The position numbers and the translations under genes are program-made. From positions 271,140-335,139 of the forward strand of contig NZ_BLJO01000005.1 in the NCBI RefSeq assembly GCF_009932555.1: a DNA stretch of 64,000 nt, written 5' to 3'. The DNA is from Steroidobacter agaridevorans. Its GTDB lineage: Bacteria > Pseudomonadota > Gammaproteobacteria > Steroidobacterales > Steroidobacteraceae. Positions 1 to 8,396 of this stretch are shown here, piece after piece (position 1 is the first letter of the stretch; every line of letters begins with the position of its first letter). Below the pieces are notes generated by a model that was not told the origin of the DNA, did not search any database, and worked only from the letters and a program-made list of their open reading frames with translations.

Positions 1-185
1 ACGGCCACGCCGCGGCCCTGGTAGGTCTTCTTGTTGTCGAAGAACACGACAAAGACATGCGACAGCAGCACCAGATTGGCCGCTGTAAAGCGCAGTAGAT
101 CCAGAAAAGCCGTCGCGGACGCACTGGTGCCCCGGGAGTCCCGCTGCTTCGACGCGTCAGCCGTGACCGGTGGAGAACTGTCCAT
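1..185 (-). CDS. acyltransferase family 3 protein, N-terminal fragment (runs off the left edge)
   Basis: An open frame on the minus strand starts with ATG at 183-185 and continues past base 1, giving about 61 N-terminal residues. A polar start (MDSSPPVTADASKQ) is followed by a hydrophobic segment reading FLDLLRFTAANLVLLSHVF. This resembles the first membrane helix of acyltransferase-3 (OafA/OpgC-like) proteins, including the arginine after the LD-L pair and the histidine near the helix end. A Shine-Dalgarno-like AGGTGG lies just upstream of the ATG. The start is 10 bases after the stop of the upstream SGNH hydrolase gene, so the two are probably co-transcribed. Family assignment rests on one helix only. 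Confidence 0.55.
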   Translation of the reverse strand, partial: MDSSPPVTADASKQRDSRGTSASATAFLDLLRFTAANLVLLSHVFVVFFDNKKTYQGRGVA

Positions 186-195
186 TGACGACCAC

Positions 196-933
196 CTACT
201 TCGATTCGATTTTCTGCTTGAGCGTCCGTCCCAACACTTCGTAACCCGCAGGGCCGATATGCAAGCGATCCGCAGCCAGCAGATTCGGCTGCGGCTGCCC
301 GTCCGGGGTTGCAAACAGCGGAAACAAATCCAGCAACTCCACGTTGTCATACTTTTTCGCCAGCTCGCGGATACTGGCGTTGAGATGGGTCAGCTCCGAC
401 GCCTTGATCGGCGCCTTCTCGCTGTTCCTCGGCGGCAAGGTGCACAGGATGACCGGCAGGTCCGCCTTGTGCGCCCGGATGGCCTGCAACATCCGATCGA
501 TGTTTCGAGCAGTCTGATCGGTCTTCTGTAACGCGCTCAGATCGTTGCCGCCGATCAGCACGACGATCCCGCTGGGGTTCAGCTCGAGCACGTCTTCCTG
601 GAATCGAAACAACAATCCGCGGCTCACGTCGCCGCCGATGGCTCGATTCGCGATCGGCGTCGGCGCGAGATCGCGCTCGGAGGTCTTCCAATTGCCCAGC
701 AAGGAGTCGCCGGCGAGCACCCAGGCGCCCTGTTTTCGCTCGCGCTGCTTCCAGAAACTTTCGCGGTTGTCCTTCATCCAGCCGAAGACGCGGATCACGC
801 CTTCGCCGGGCCAATCCTTCTCAGCCGCCGGGTAAGGCGTGGGCCCATTCTTTGAAATATTTTCAGTCGCACCGGCAACCGTCATCAAGCCGGTGCAAAT
901 CAGCGCGGCAATTGCCCGCACCCATCTCCGCAT
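196..933 (-). CDS. SGNH/GDSL-type esterase, exported
   Basis: A 245-residue protein with an N-terminal signal peptide (hydrophobic residues about 7-22). It carries the SGNH blocks in order: GDSL (block I, nucleophile serine), the glycine in NRAIGGD (block II), GGND (block III), and D-x-x-H in AADRLHIGPAGY (block V). The family hydrolyses acyl esters, often on sugars or glycans. It is probably periplasmic. The next gene downstream on the same strand is an acyltransferase, a pairing often seen for O-acetyl transfer and removal. ATG at 931-933. The substrate cannot be read from the sequence. Confidence 0.85.
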   Translation of the reverse strand: MRRWVRAIAALICTGLMTVAGATENISKNGPTPYPAAEKDWPGEGVIRVFGWMKDNRESFWKQRERKQGAWVLAGDSLLGNWKTSERDLAPTPIANRAIGGDVSRGLLFRFQEDVLELNPSGIVVLIGGNDLSALQKTDQTARNIDRMLQAIRAHKADLPVILCTLPPRNSEKAPIKASELTHLNASIRELAKKYDNVELLDLFPLFATPDGQPQPNLLAADRLHIGPAGYEVLGRTLKQKIESK

Positions 934-1020
934 ATCTCGTCCCTCGCCCGTAAACGGCGACGATACGCGAGTTGCACCGTTTTAAATATAGATACGGTTT
1001 TCAGACAAGGAACGATGACG

Positions 1021-2094
1021 TCACGAATCGGCGACAGCGCAAACTGCGGCAGCCCGCGCCTCTCTTGTTTCTTTTGCCAGCTCGCGCGCCTTCTCGTAGA
1101 ACCGTGGCAGATCGCTATCGACCGATTGCAACAGTCGACGCAACCCCGGCACGCAGCCGTAGTAAGTCGCGGCAGACACCAAATGAGCGTTGTTCAGCGT
1201 GCGACCGAACCAGGCGTCATAGCCGCGATAACCATTCCACTGCTCGGCTTTCAGCTGCGAGTACTGCAGCTTCAGCACGCCGAATTCATATTGTTTGCGA
1301 TCGCGCTTCTCGTCGTCGGGCAAGTCCGACCGATACAACGCATCGAGGCGTTCGCGAGTCTGTAACAAGAGTGCAACGAACTGAGCATTGCGCTCGCGCT
1401 GCTCATTCCACGCATCCAGATCCTTCAACCGGCCGCGCGATGCGAGCCATCGCTGCAAGCCTGCCTCCTCGACCACGGTCGCGAACGCTTCGTTGAACTC
1501 CGAATCGCCGGGCACATAGACGACCTGATGCGCCAGCTCATGAAACAACGTCGCCGCAAGCTGCACGTCGCTCCAGCCGAGCATGGTGTTGAGCACCGGG
1601 TCTTTGAAATGACCCAATGTTGAGTAAGCGGCAACACCACCCACCGCGGTGTCGCTGCCTCGCAAACGCAAGCGACGTGCATAGGTCTTCGCGTTGTTCT
1701 CTTTGAAGTAACCGCGATACACGACGCAGCCGGCAATCGGAAAGCACCAGCGCTTCGGCTGCACCGAGAACTCATCGGTCGCGAACACATTCCAGACGAC
1801 GTAAGGACGGCCGACATCCGCATAGCTGCGATAGCTGTCGTTGTCCGGCAGGCCCAGCTCTTGCGAAGCGAAAGTTCGCGCGGCGGACACGTATTCGAGC
1901 CGGTCGCGCAACTGCTCCGGCGTGCGCGCGTCGGTCAGCAGCTTGGCGATGGGCTGACGCTTGGAGGTGAGCTCCATTTGCCCGGTGGCCGCCTGGATCA
2001 AATAGCAGCCGCCGGCCGATAGCGACGCCGCCAGGACGAGCGCGATCCTGCACAGGCGGGCAATGAAACTAGGGGTGTGGTCCGTTCCGGGCAT
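1021..2094 (-). CDS. predicted zinc aminopeptidase, lipoprotein (PF10023 / DUF2265 type)
   Basis: A 357-residue protein with a lipoprotein signal: hydrophobic core, then SAGGC near residue 30, so it is likely anchored to a membrane facing the periplasm. The zinc-binding HExxH motif appears as HELAHQ around residue 188, followed by the NEAFAT segment that supplies a downstream glutamate in this family. The tyrosine-rich middle ([12 protein letters not shown]) is typical of the predicted aminopeptidase family PF10023. Activity in this family is largely predicted. It is monocistronic and divergent from cca. ATG at 2092-2094. Confidence 0.8.
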   Translation of the reverse strand: MPGTDHTPSFIARLCRIALVLAASLSAGGCYLIQAATGQMELTSKRQPIAKLLTDARTPEQLRDRLEYVSAARTFASQELGLPDNDSYRSYADVGRPYVVWNVFATDEFSVQPKRWCFPIAGCVVYRGYFKENNAKTYARRLRLRGSDTAVGGVAAYSTLGHFKDPVLNTMLGWSDVQLAATLFHELAHQVVYVPGDSEFNEAFATVVEEAGLQRWLASRGRLKDLDAWNEQRERNAQFVALLLQTRERLDALYRSDLPDDEKRDRKQYEFGVLKLQYSQLKAEQWNGYRGYDAWFGRTLNNAHLVSAATYYGCVPGLRRLLQSVDSDLPRFYEKARELAKETREARAAAVCAVADS

Positions 2095-2161
2095 CGTTCG
2101 GGCAATCAGCTCACGATCGCGCCATTTTGTCCCACCGCGTCAAGTGAGACAAAATGTCCGT

Positions 2162-3436
2162 ATGAAGATTTACCTGGTCGGCGGCGCAGTGCGTGATGAG
2201 CTCCTCGGCCTGGCCGTGCGAGAGCGCGACTGGGTCGTGGTCGGCGCGTGCCCGGAGGAATTGCTCGATCAGGGCTTCAAGCCGGTGGGAAAGGACTTCC
2301 CCGTGTTCCTGCATCCGCAGACCAGCGAGGAATACGCACTCGCCCGCACCGAGCGCAAGACCGGGCCGGGCTATCGCGGCTTCGACACCATGTTCTCGCC
2401 CGACGTGACGCTGGAGCAGGATCTCGAGCGCCGGGACCTGACGATCAATGCGATCGCCCGGGATGAGGCGACGGGCGCGCTCGTCGATCCATTCCACGGC
2501 CAACGCGATCTCCAGGAGCGCTGGCTCCGGCACGTGTCGCCGGCATTCGTCGAAGATCCGGTTCGAGTGCTGCGCCTCGCGCGCTTCGCCGCCCGGTTCG
2601 CACCGCTCGGTTTTCGGGTCGCACCTGAAACAATGGAGCTCTTGAGAGAGATCGCTGCACGCGGCGAGCTCGATGCGCTCGTGTCTGAACGTGTCTGGCA
2701 GGAGACCCAGCGCGCGCTGGAAATGCCCGCTCCGCGTCAGTTCTTCGAGGTGCTGCGCGAAGGGAACGCGTTGCCGGTGATCTTTCCGGAAATCGATGCG
2801 CTTTTCGGCATTCCTCAGCCCGAGCAATGGCATCCGGAGATCGACACCGGCGTGCACACCATGATGGTGCTCGATCAAGCCACCAAGCTGACTGACGATC
2901 CGGTGGTCCGCTTCGCCGCGCTCGTTCACGACCTGGGCAAAGCGACGACGCCAACTCATGAGCTGCCCCGGCACATCGCGCACGAAGAGCGGGGCGTCGG
3001 CATCGTCGAGGAGCTGTGCGATCGTCTGCGCATTCCCAATGCCTATCGCGAACTGGGCGTGCTGGTGTCTCGCTATCACCTGCACATGCATAAGATCACA
3101 GAGCTGCGTCCGCAAACCGTTCTGGAGCTGCTGGAACGTCTCGATTCGTTCCGGCGCCCGGCGCGATTCGAACAATTTTTGCTCGCGTGCGAAGCCGACG
3201 CTCGCGGCCGTAAAGGGCTCGAGCAGCGCGATTATCCGCAGCCCGAATATTTACGCCGCGCGCGTGAGGTAGCTGCGGCTGCGACACTGAGCGCAGAAGA
3301 ACGCGAGGGACTGCAAGGCTTCGAGATCGCGAAGCGGCTGCACGACAAGCGCATCCACGCGCTGAAAGAGCTGAAGCGACAGCACGAAGCCGCTCGCAGC
3401 GAAACTAAAGAGACGCCGCCAGATCCCGAACGCTGA
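2162..3436 (+). CDS. cca: multifunctional CCA tRNA nucleotidyltransferase
   Basis: A 424-residue enzyme, close to the usual length of about 410, that adds or repairs the 3' CCA of tRNAs. The nucleotidyltransferase core starts at once with [11 protein letters not shown] and the metal-binding [10 protein letters not shown] neck and body follow, and a C-terminal HD domain (HDLGKATTP near residue 256) is typical of the gammaproteobacterial multifunctional form with phosphohydrolase activity. The ATG at 2162 is preferred over an upstream in-frame ATG at 2063 because homology begins at MKIYLVGG. The 3' end overlaps the convergent MidA-type gene by 32 bp. Confidence 0.95.
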   Translation: MKIYLVGGAVRDELLGLAVRERDWVVVGACPEELLDQGFKPVGKDFPVFLHPQTSEEYALARTERKTGPGYRGFDTMFSPDVTLEQDLERRDLTINAIARDEATGALVDPFHGQRDLQERWLRHVSPAFVEDPVRVLRLARFAARFAPLGFRVAPETMELLREIAARGELDALVSERVWQETQRALEMPAPRQFFEVLREGNALPVIFPEIDALFGIPQPEQWHPEIDTGVHTMMVLDQATKLTDDPVVRFAALVHDLGKATTPTHELPRHIAHEERGVGIVEELCDRLRIPNAYRELGVLVSRYHLHMHKITELRPQTVLELLERLDSFRRPARFEQFLLACEADARGRKGLEQRDYPQPEYLRRAREVAAAATLSAEEREGLQGFEIAKRLHDKRIHALKELKRQHEAARSETKETPPDPER

Positions 3437-4583
3437 AGCCGCGCAACGGCAGCTCGATTCCTTTGGCGAGTCCGATGACTTTGAATCGCTCGCCCATCTC
3501 GCCGGGCAGCGTCAACAACATCGCCTGTCGCGCCATCTGTAATCGCGCCGCGAGTTCTTCATCATTCGTCGGCGCGAGGAACTGCTCGATACCGGTGCCG
3601 ATGAGGAAGTGCGCCTGCGTCGTGTAACCGGCGACGCTCATGCCCGCGGCGATAGCAGCCTCGGCGACGGCGGTGAAATCCACCCACGCGCCGATATCCT
3701 GCACACCGACATTGATGAGCGGATCGTCATGGAAACGATGCCGGAAGTGACAAAGCATCGTGCCAGCGCTGCGGTTGGCCGCGTAGTACTGTCGGCGAGG
3801 CAGTCCGTAGTCGATGAAGAACGCGGCGCCTTGCTTCATCGATGCCGCGATACCTGCGATCCACTGCGACAAACGGAGATTGATCTCAGAGGTGTAACCG
3901 TCGGCGAACGGCTCGCCCAAATTGAACTCGATTTCGCGCACCGTCGCCTCGAGCGCCGCGTCGGCGTGCACCTCGGACCAGTCGAGTCGGCCGAGCTCCC
4001 AGGTCACGCCCAACTGATTCACCTGCAGACCGCGGATCCGAAAGCGCTGAATCGGCAGTGCGTCGAGCACTTCATTCGCGAGCAGCACGCCGCGAAATTC
4101 ATCCGGCAGACGATCCAGCCACTCGATGCGATCCATCAGGTGCGGCAGGCGCCGTTGTAACAACGCGCGCTGCCGTTCGCACAGATCGGCGCTGACTTCG
4201 AGGATGAGATATCGCTCCGGTGTTTTCTGCTGTCGGTCGAGCTCGCTCAGCACGTCGGCGGCCATCACGCCGGAGCCGGCGCCCAGTTCCAGAATGTGAC
4301 CGCCGTTGACCGTATCCAGCACCTGGACGCATTGATTGGCGAGGCAGCGGCTGAACAAGGGAGAAATTTCCGGCGCGGTGACGAAGTCGCCTTCGCTGCC
4401 CAGCTTGGTCGCGCCCGCACTGTAGTAGCCGAGGCCCGGTTCGTAGAGCGCCATCTCCATGAAGCGCTCGAAGCTGATCCAGCCGCCGGCGGCTTCGATC
4501 GCGTCGCGAATGCGCTGGACCAGCTGCTCGCTGTGCGCCAATTCATCCGGCGAGAGTGCCGGCAACGGCAGTGACACGTTCAA
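3405..4583 (-). CDS. MidA-family SAM-dependent methyltransferase (NDUFAF7-like)
   Basis: A 392-residue protein of PF02636. The family block [10 protein letters not shown] near residue 50 and [16 protein letters not shown] after it are diagnostic. LELGAGSG near residue 110 is the SAM-binding glycine motif. The eukaryotic homologue methylates an arginine of complex I; the bacterial substrate is not established. It is convergent with cca (32-bp overlap) and divergent from the pteridine reductase gene, which starts 59 bp away. It sits within a conserved housekeeping block. ATG at 4581-4583. Confidence 0.88.
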   Translation of the reverse strand: MNVSLPLPALSPDELAHSEQLVQRIRDAIEAAGGWISFERFMEMALYEPGLGYYSAGATKLGSEGDFVTAPEISPLFSRCLANQCVQVLDTVNGGHILELGAGSGVMAADVLSELDRQQKTPERYLILEVSADLCERQRALLQRRLPHLMDRIEWLDRLPDEFRGVLLANEVLDALPIQRFRIRGLQVNQLGVTWELGRLDWSEVHADAALEATVREIEFNLGEPFADGYTSEINLRLSQWIAGIAASMKQGAAFFIDYGLPRRQYYAANRSAGTMLCHFRHRFHDDPLINVGVQDIGAWVDFTAVAEAAIAAGMSVAGYTTQAHFLIGTGIEQFLAPTNDEELAARLQMARQAMLLTLPGEMGERFKVIGLAKGIELPLRGFSVRDLAASL

Positions 4584-4642
4584 GCGACGCGCTCCGAGTC
4601 AGCCGGGCTTGCAGCAATCATCCGTTCGTTCACCATACCTGC

Positions 4643-5395
4643 ATGGACACTTCCAACGCACTCGCCCAACGTTCGGTGCTGATCACTGGCGCGGCCCGCC
4701 GCATCGGCGCGGCGCTGGCCCGGGGCTTTCATGCCGAGGGCGCCAATGTCTGCATTCATTTTCACCGTTCGGCCGGCGAAGCGGAACAGTTGCGTGACGA
4801 GCTCAATGCCGCTCGCGCCGACTCGGCCGTCTGCGCCGCCGCCGATCTGCTGGATACCGAGGCCCTGCCGACGCTCGTCGAGCGAGCAACCTGCGCGTTC
4901 GGCCGGCTCGATGTGCTGATCAACAACGCTTCGACGTTTTATCCCACTCCGCTCGGCACTGTCACGGCCAAACAATGGGACGACCTGATGGGGACCAACC
5001 TGCGCGCGCCGCTGTTCCTGGCGCAAGCAGCCGCGCCGGCGCTCAAAGCAGCGCGAGGTCTCATCATCAACATGATCGACATTCATGCGCAGCGCCCGCT
5101 CCCGCAGCACCCGGTTTATTCCAGCGCCAAGGCCGGATTGATGATGCTGACCCGGTCGCTGGCGCGCGAGCTGGCGCCCGAGGTGCGGGTCAATGGCATC
5201 GCGCCCGGCCCGATCCTGTGGCCCGAAGGCGGCCTCGACGAGACGGTGAAGCAGGAAATCATCGACAAGACCTTGCTCAAGCGCAGCGGCTCGCCGCCCG
5301 ACATCGTGCGCGCGGCGCTGTTCTTCGCGAAGGACGGCCCGTTCGTCACCGGCCAGATTCTGGCGATCGATGGGGGGCGGAGTGTGGGCTGGTAG
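4643..5395 (+). CDS. pteridine reductase-like short-chain dehydrogenase
   Basis: A 250-residue SDR. The cofactor motif TGAARRIG is the arginine-containing TGxxxRxG variant that marks pteridine reductases (PTR1/FolM-like, NADPH-preferring). NNAS appears at the NNAG position, and the catalytic YxxxK is YSSAK. It probably reduces dihydrobiopterin, dihydromonapterin or dihydrofolate-type pterins. The 3' end overlaps folK, with folB next, which fits a folate/pterin role. The ATG at 4643 is chosen because SDR homology starts at SVLITGAARRIG; an in-frame ATG at 4556 would overlap the divergent methyltransferase gene. Confidence 0.88.
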   Translation: MDTSNALAQRSVLITGAARRIGAALARGFHAEGANVCIHFHRSAGEAEQLRDELNAARADSAVCAAADLLDTEALPTLVERATCAFGRLDVLINNASTFYPTPLGTVTAKQWDDLMGTNLRAPLFLAQAAAPALKAARGLIINMIDIHAQRPLPQHPVYSSAKAGLMMLTRSLARELAPEVRVNGIAPGPILWPEGGLDETVKQEIIDKTLLKRSGSPPDIVRAALFFAKDGPFVTGQILAIDGGRSVGW

Positions 5396-5885
5396 GCTCG
5401 CCGCCCAGCAGCACCTCGACCATGGCGTGCTCACCGCCCTGAAAACTTTCCCAGAGCTCGCGCATGGTTTTATCGAGCATCGGGTGCCGCACATCGGGCG
5501 CGATGTCGGCCATCGGCTTGAGCATGTAAGGCCGCTTCACCAGATCCGGCCGCGGGATGACCAGGCCGGGCTGGTTGCTCACCAGGTCGCCGAACAAAAG
5601 GATGTCGAGATCCATGGTCCGCGGCGCCCACTTCGGCGCGTCCGGCGGACGGTCGCAGGCGGCTTCGATCTTCTGCAGTTGTCGGCGCACTTCAGCGACG
5701 GAATCTTCCGTGTTGAAGCCGACCACCAGATTGATGAAATCGGCGCCCTCGAACCCTACGGCCTTGTTCTTATAAGCCGGCGACAACGTCATCGGGCCAT
5801 ACGCCGCCGCCAACGCGCGTAACGCGACCGACAAATGTTTTTCGGGCTCGACGTTGCTGCCAGCAGCGACGTAAACAGCCGTCAT
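5346..5885 (-). CDS. folK: 6-hydroxymethyl-7,8-dihydropterin pyrophosphokinase
   Basis: A 179-residue HPPK, which transfers pyrophosphate from ATP to 6-hydroxymethyldihydropterin in folate synthesis. The start YVAAGSNVEPEKHL, the pterin-site GFEGADFINLV, the Mg-binding PRTMDLDILLFGD and IPRPDLVKRPYMLKP are the classic HPPK blocks. Its ATG overlaps the folB stop by 4 bases (ATGA), so the two are translationally coupled. The C-terminal tail after residue 160 is non-conserved and overlaps the 3' end of the convergent pteridine reductase gene by 50 bp. Confidence 0.95.
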   Translation of the reverse strand: MTAVYVAAGSNVEPEKHLSVALRALAAAYGPMTLSPAYKNKAVGFEGADFINLVVGFNTEDSVAEVRRQLQKIEAACDRPPDAPKWAPRTMDLDILLFGDLVSNQPGLVIPRPDLVKRPYMLKPMADIAPDVRHPMLDKTMRELWESFQGGEHAMVEVLLGGEPTSPHSAPHRSPESGR

Positions 5886-6268
5886 GGCTGAGTCTGCTGC
5901 GTCACGCCCGCGTAATCCTCAGCACGTCGCTCGATCTCGATACCGACATCCCGCGCGCCCCGAATCGCGCCGCGCTTATTCAGCCGCACCTTCACCCACG
6001 AAACACCGAACTCCGTGACGATCACTCTCGCGATCGCCTCGGTCAGCGTCTCGACCAGCTGATATTGCGACTCGCCCACGAATGCGAGCAACCGTTTGGC
6101 GACGCGTTTGTAATCGATGGTGTCATCGATGTGGTCGGTGGCCGCGGCTTTGCGAATGTCGGCCGCCATTTCGACATCGAGGATGACGGTCTGTTTGACG
6201 CGCCGTTCCCAGTCCCAAATGCCGACGATGCATTCGACACTGAGCTGGGACAGAAAGATCTTATCCAT
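5882..6268 (-). CDS. folB: dihydroneopterin aldolase
   Basis: A 128-residue protein that cleaves 7,8-dihydroneopterin to 6-hydroxymethyldihydropterin, the substrate of FolK encoded next. MDKIFLSQLSVECIVGIWDWER is the family's start, with the substrate glutamate placed in an I-x-x-W-E context. DTIDYKRVAKRL and LVETLTEAIA are further conserved blocks. The start at 6268 is chosen because homology begins at MDKIFL; an upstream in-frame ATG at 6352 would extend into tsaD. It is likely co-transcribed downstream of tsaD, whose stop lies 31 bp upstream. Confidence 0.94.
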   Translation of the reverse strand: MDKIFLSQLSVECIVGIWDWERRVKQTVILDVEMAADIRKAAATDHIDDTIDYKRVAKRLLAFVGESQYQLVETLTEAIARVIVTEFGVSWVKVRLNKRGAIRGARDVGIEIERRAEDYAGVTQQTQP

Positions 6269-6299
6269 GGACTGAAGGGGCAACTCTCTAAAGGATGGA

Positions 6300-7322
6300 T
6301 CAAACGGCCGCGGGCATGCGCAGCGTATCGAGCGGCCAGCGCGCGGTCGCACGAATCTTCAAATCGTCGTGCTCGCCTGCCGCCAGACGGCGATAGCCAG
6401 CGTACGCGATCATCGCCGCATTGTCGGTGCAAAACTCCGGCCTCGGATACAACACTCGCAACCCGCGCTTCTCGCCCAACGCCTGCAGCTCGGCTCGCAA
6501 CCGGCGGTTCGCGCCCACGCCACCGGCAACCACCAACGTCTTCAACCCGGTTTGTTTCGCGGCGCGCGCGCATTTGGCGACCAGCGTCTCGACCACGGCT
6601 TGCTGAAATTCATAAGCAACGTCGGCCCGCGTCTGTTCATCGAGCTGCCGACCGCGAATCGCGACCACCACCGCCGTCTTCAGACCGCTGAAGCTGAAAT
6701 CCAGCCCCGGCCGGTCGAGCATGGGCCGCGGAAAATCGAAGCCCCCCGGCTTACCGCTGTCCGCCAGCTTGGCCAGCGCCGGGCCGCCCGGATACGGCAA
6801 GCCGAGCATCTTGGCCGTCTTGTCGAACGCCTCGCCGGCGGCATCGTCCAGGGAGGAGCCGATGATCTGGTACTCCCCGAGCCCGCGAACTTCCGCGAGC
6901 AGGGTATGGCCACCGGACACCAACAACGCCAGGAATGGAAACTCGGGCGCCGCCGTCTCCAGCATGGGCGCGAGCAGGTGCCCTTCCAGGTGATGAACCC
7001 CGACCGCCGGCTTGCCCCAGGCAAACGCCAGGCTGCGAGCCAGCGAAGCGCCCACCAGCAATGCCCCGACCAGGCCGGGCCCGGCGGTGTAAGCGACGCC
7101 ATCCAGCTGATCTGCATCGATTTTTGCCTCGGCCAGCGCTTGCTGGACCAGCGGCAACAGCTTCTTTACATGGTCACGCGAGGCCAGCTCCGGCACGACG
7201 CCGCCATAAACGGCGTGTAGTTGAACCTGACTATATAAAGCGTGGGACAGCAGCCCGCGCTCGCCGTCGTACACGGCGGCGGCGGTCTCGTCACAGGAGG
7301 TTTCGATACCGAGGACTTTCAC
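6300..7322 (-). CDS. tsaD: tRNA N6-threonylcarbamoyladenosine transferase
   Basis: A 340-residue catalytic subunit that installs t6A37 on ANN-decoding tRNAs. It opens with [18 protein letters not shown], carries [16 protein letters not shown], and has the metal-binding HLEGH pair at residues 111 and 115. [10 protein letters not shown] is the late ATP-fold motif. The start is taken as GTG at 7320-7322 because homology starts at KVLGIE; the longer frame adds a non-conserved dozen residues. It is divergent from rpsU, as in many gammaproteobacteria. A hairpin (7354-7372) lies between the start and the divergent promoter. Confidence 0.95.
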   Translation of the reverse strand: MKVLGIETSCDETAAAVYDGERGLLSHALYSQVQLHAVYGGVVPELASRDHVKKLLPLVQQALAEAKIDADQLDGVAYTAGPGLVGALLVGASLARSLAFAWGKPAVGVHHLEGHLLAPMLETAAPEFPFLALLVSGGHTLLAEVRGLGEYQIIGSSLDDAAGEAFDKTAKMLGLPYPGGPALAKLADSGKPGGFDFPRPMLDRPGLDFSFSGLKTAVVVAIRGRQLDEQTRADVAYEFQQAVVETLVAKCARAAKQTGLKTLVVAGGVGANRRLRAELQALGEKRGLRVLYPRPEFCTDNAAMIAYAGYRRLAAGEHDDLKIRATARWPLDTLRMPAAV

Positions 7323-7353
7323 AGTGGCGCGTAGGGCTGGTTGTAGGAAAGGG

Positions 7354-7372
7354 CCCAAAACCCAATTTTGGG
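7354..7372. repeat. short inverted repeat upstream of tsaD
   Basis: CCCAAAA at 7354-7360 pairs perfectly with TTTTGGG at 7366-7372 around a 5-base loop. It lies in the 271-bp tsaD-rpsU intergenic region, about 30 bp upstream of the tsaD start. It could be a weak hairpin in the tsaD leader or a binding site; no function is visible. Confidence 0.3.
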
Positions 7373-7447
7373 GGCGCGAAGCTTAACCCCCAAGGCAGCC
7401 CAAGTGCCCCTATCCGCGGGCTGCAGAAAGCCGATTTCTGCGTTATT

Positions 7448-7476
7448 TTGCTTTTCCCCTCGGGGACCATTAGACT
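7448..7476 (+). promoter_or_regulatory. candidate sigma70 promoter of the rpsU-yqeY-dnaG-rpoD operon
   Basis: TTGCTT (7448-7453) is separated by exactly 17 bp from TAGACT (7471-7476). Both are four-of-six matches to the sigma70 consensus and lie about 118 bp upstream of the rpsU start. The rest of the 7323-7593 spacer has no recognisable gene. Confidence 0.45.
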
Positions 7477-7593
7477 GCCGCGCTCTCAATCGTCCCCGTC
7501 TCGTTTCGTCCTCGACCCCGACGCCAGTCTTCGGCGCTCGTCGTCGGCTCGAATCGACCGAAGCGGGCCGTGTTCAACATTCCGAGGTTAGTA

Positions 7594-7821
7594 ATGCCGA
7601 GCGTTCGCGTCCGAGAAAACGAGTACTTCGATGCCGCCTTGCGGCGCTTCAAGCGCGCCTGCGAAAAGGCCGGGGTCCTGACGGAACTGCGCCGCCGGGA
7701 ATTCTACGAGAAGCCCACTCAGGAACGTAAACGCAAGAAGGCCGCCGCCGTGAAGCGCCACATGAAGCGCGTCACCCGCGACGGCAGCAGCCGCGGCCCA
7801 GCCCGCGCCCGCGCTTACTGA
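7594..7821 (+). CDS. rpsU: 30S ribosomal protein bS21
   Basis: A 75-residue basic protein, slightly longer than the usual 71, first gene of the macromolecular-synthesis operon. It opens [20 protein letters not shown] with the conserved KAG and [16 protein letters not shown] stretch. It binds the 30S platform near the anti-Shine-Dalgarno. The ATG at 7594 has GAGG nearby upstream; the in-frame ATG at 7570 is rejected because homology begins at MPSVRV. The C-terminal RGPARARAY is an extension beyond the typical end. Confidence 0.95.
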   Translation: MPSVRVRENEYFDAALRRFKRACEKAGVLTELRRREFYEKPTQERKRKKAAAVKRHMKRVTRDGSSRGPARARAY

Positions 7822-7836
7822 TCGAACTTGTTTCCC

Positions 7837-7862
7837 GGGACGGAGCCTTCTCGCTCCGTCCC
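7837..7862 (+). promoter_or_regulatory. perfect 9-bp hairpin between rpsU and yqeY
   Basis: GGGACGGAG (7837-7845) pairs with CTCCGTCCC (7854-7862) around an 8-base loop. No T-tract follows, so it is not a standard intrinsic terminator. It may be an attenuator, a processing site or an RNA-stabilising element separating high rpsU output from the downstream genes; this role is inferred. Confidence 0.5.
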
Positions 7863-7897
7863 CGTCGATTCCCTCCCGCCGACCTGCCCGAGCCGCC

Positions 7898-8347
7898 ATG
7901 TCCTCACTCAAAGACCGCATCACCGAAGACATGAAGACGGCGATGAAGGCCAAGGACACCGAGCGCCTGGGCACGATCCGGATGATCACCTCCGCCATCA
8001 AGCAGCGCGAAGTCGACGAGCGTATTCAGCTCGACGACACGCAGGTGCTGGCTGTGGTCGAGAAGATGATCAAGATGCGCAAGGAATCCATTGCGCAGTT
8101 CCAGAGCGGCGGTCGCGAGGACCTGGTCGCCAAGGAACAGAAGGAAATCGACCTGTTGCAGGGCTATATGCCGCAGCAGCTCAGCGACGCCGAAGTCGAT
8201 GCGCTGATCGCCCAGGCCATTGCCGAATCCGGCGCCACTTCCATCAAGGAAATGGGCAAGGCCATGGCGTTGCTGAAGCAGAAGGCGCAGGGCCGCACCG
8301 ATATGGCCAGCGCCAGCGCCAAACTGAAGGCCAAGCTCGGCGGCTGA
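7898..8347 (+). CDS. yqeY: GatB/YqeY domain-containing protein
   Basis: A 149-residue stand-alone YqeY protein (PF09424), homologous to the C-terminal tRNA-binding tail of GatB. It has the family start LKDRITEDMKTAMKAKD, then RLGTIRMITSAIKQREVDER, and LLQGYMPQQLSDAEVDALI in the C-terminal helical half. It is commonly placed between rpsU and dnaG outside the enterics, as here. Molecular function in bacteria without GatCAB is unclear. It ends 49 bp before dnaG and is co-directional with it. Confidence 0.93.
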   Translation: MSSLKDRITEDMKTAMKAKDTERLGTIRMITSAIKQREVDERIQLDDTQVLAVVEKMIKMRKESIAQFQSGGREDLVAKEQKEIDLLQGYMPQQLSDAEVDALIAQAIAESGATSIKEMGKAMALLKQKAQGRTDMASASAKLKAKLGG

Positions 8348-8396
8348 GGCGATCGGGCTCTATGCCGGCCACGTTGCCGCGCATACTCTTGCATTC

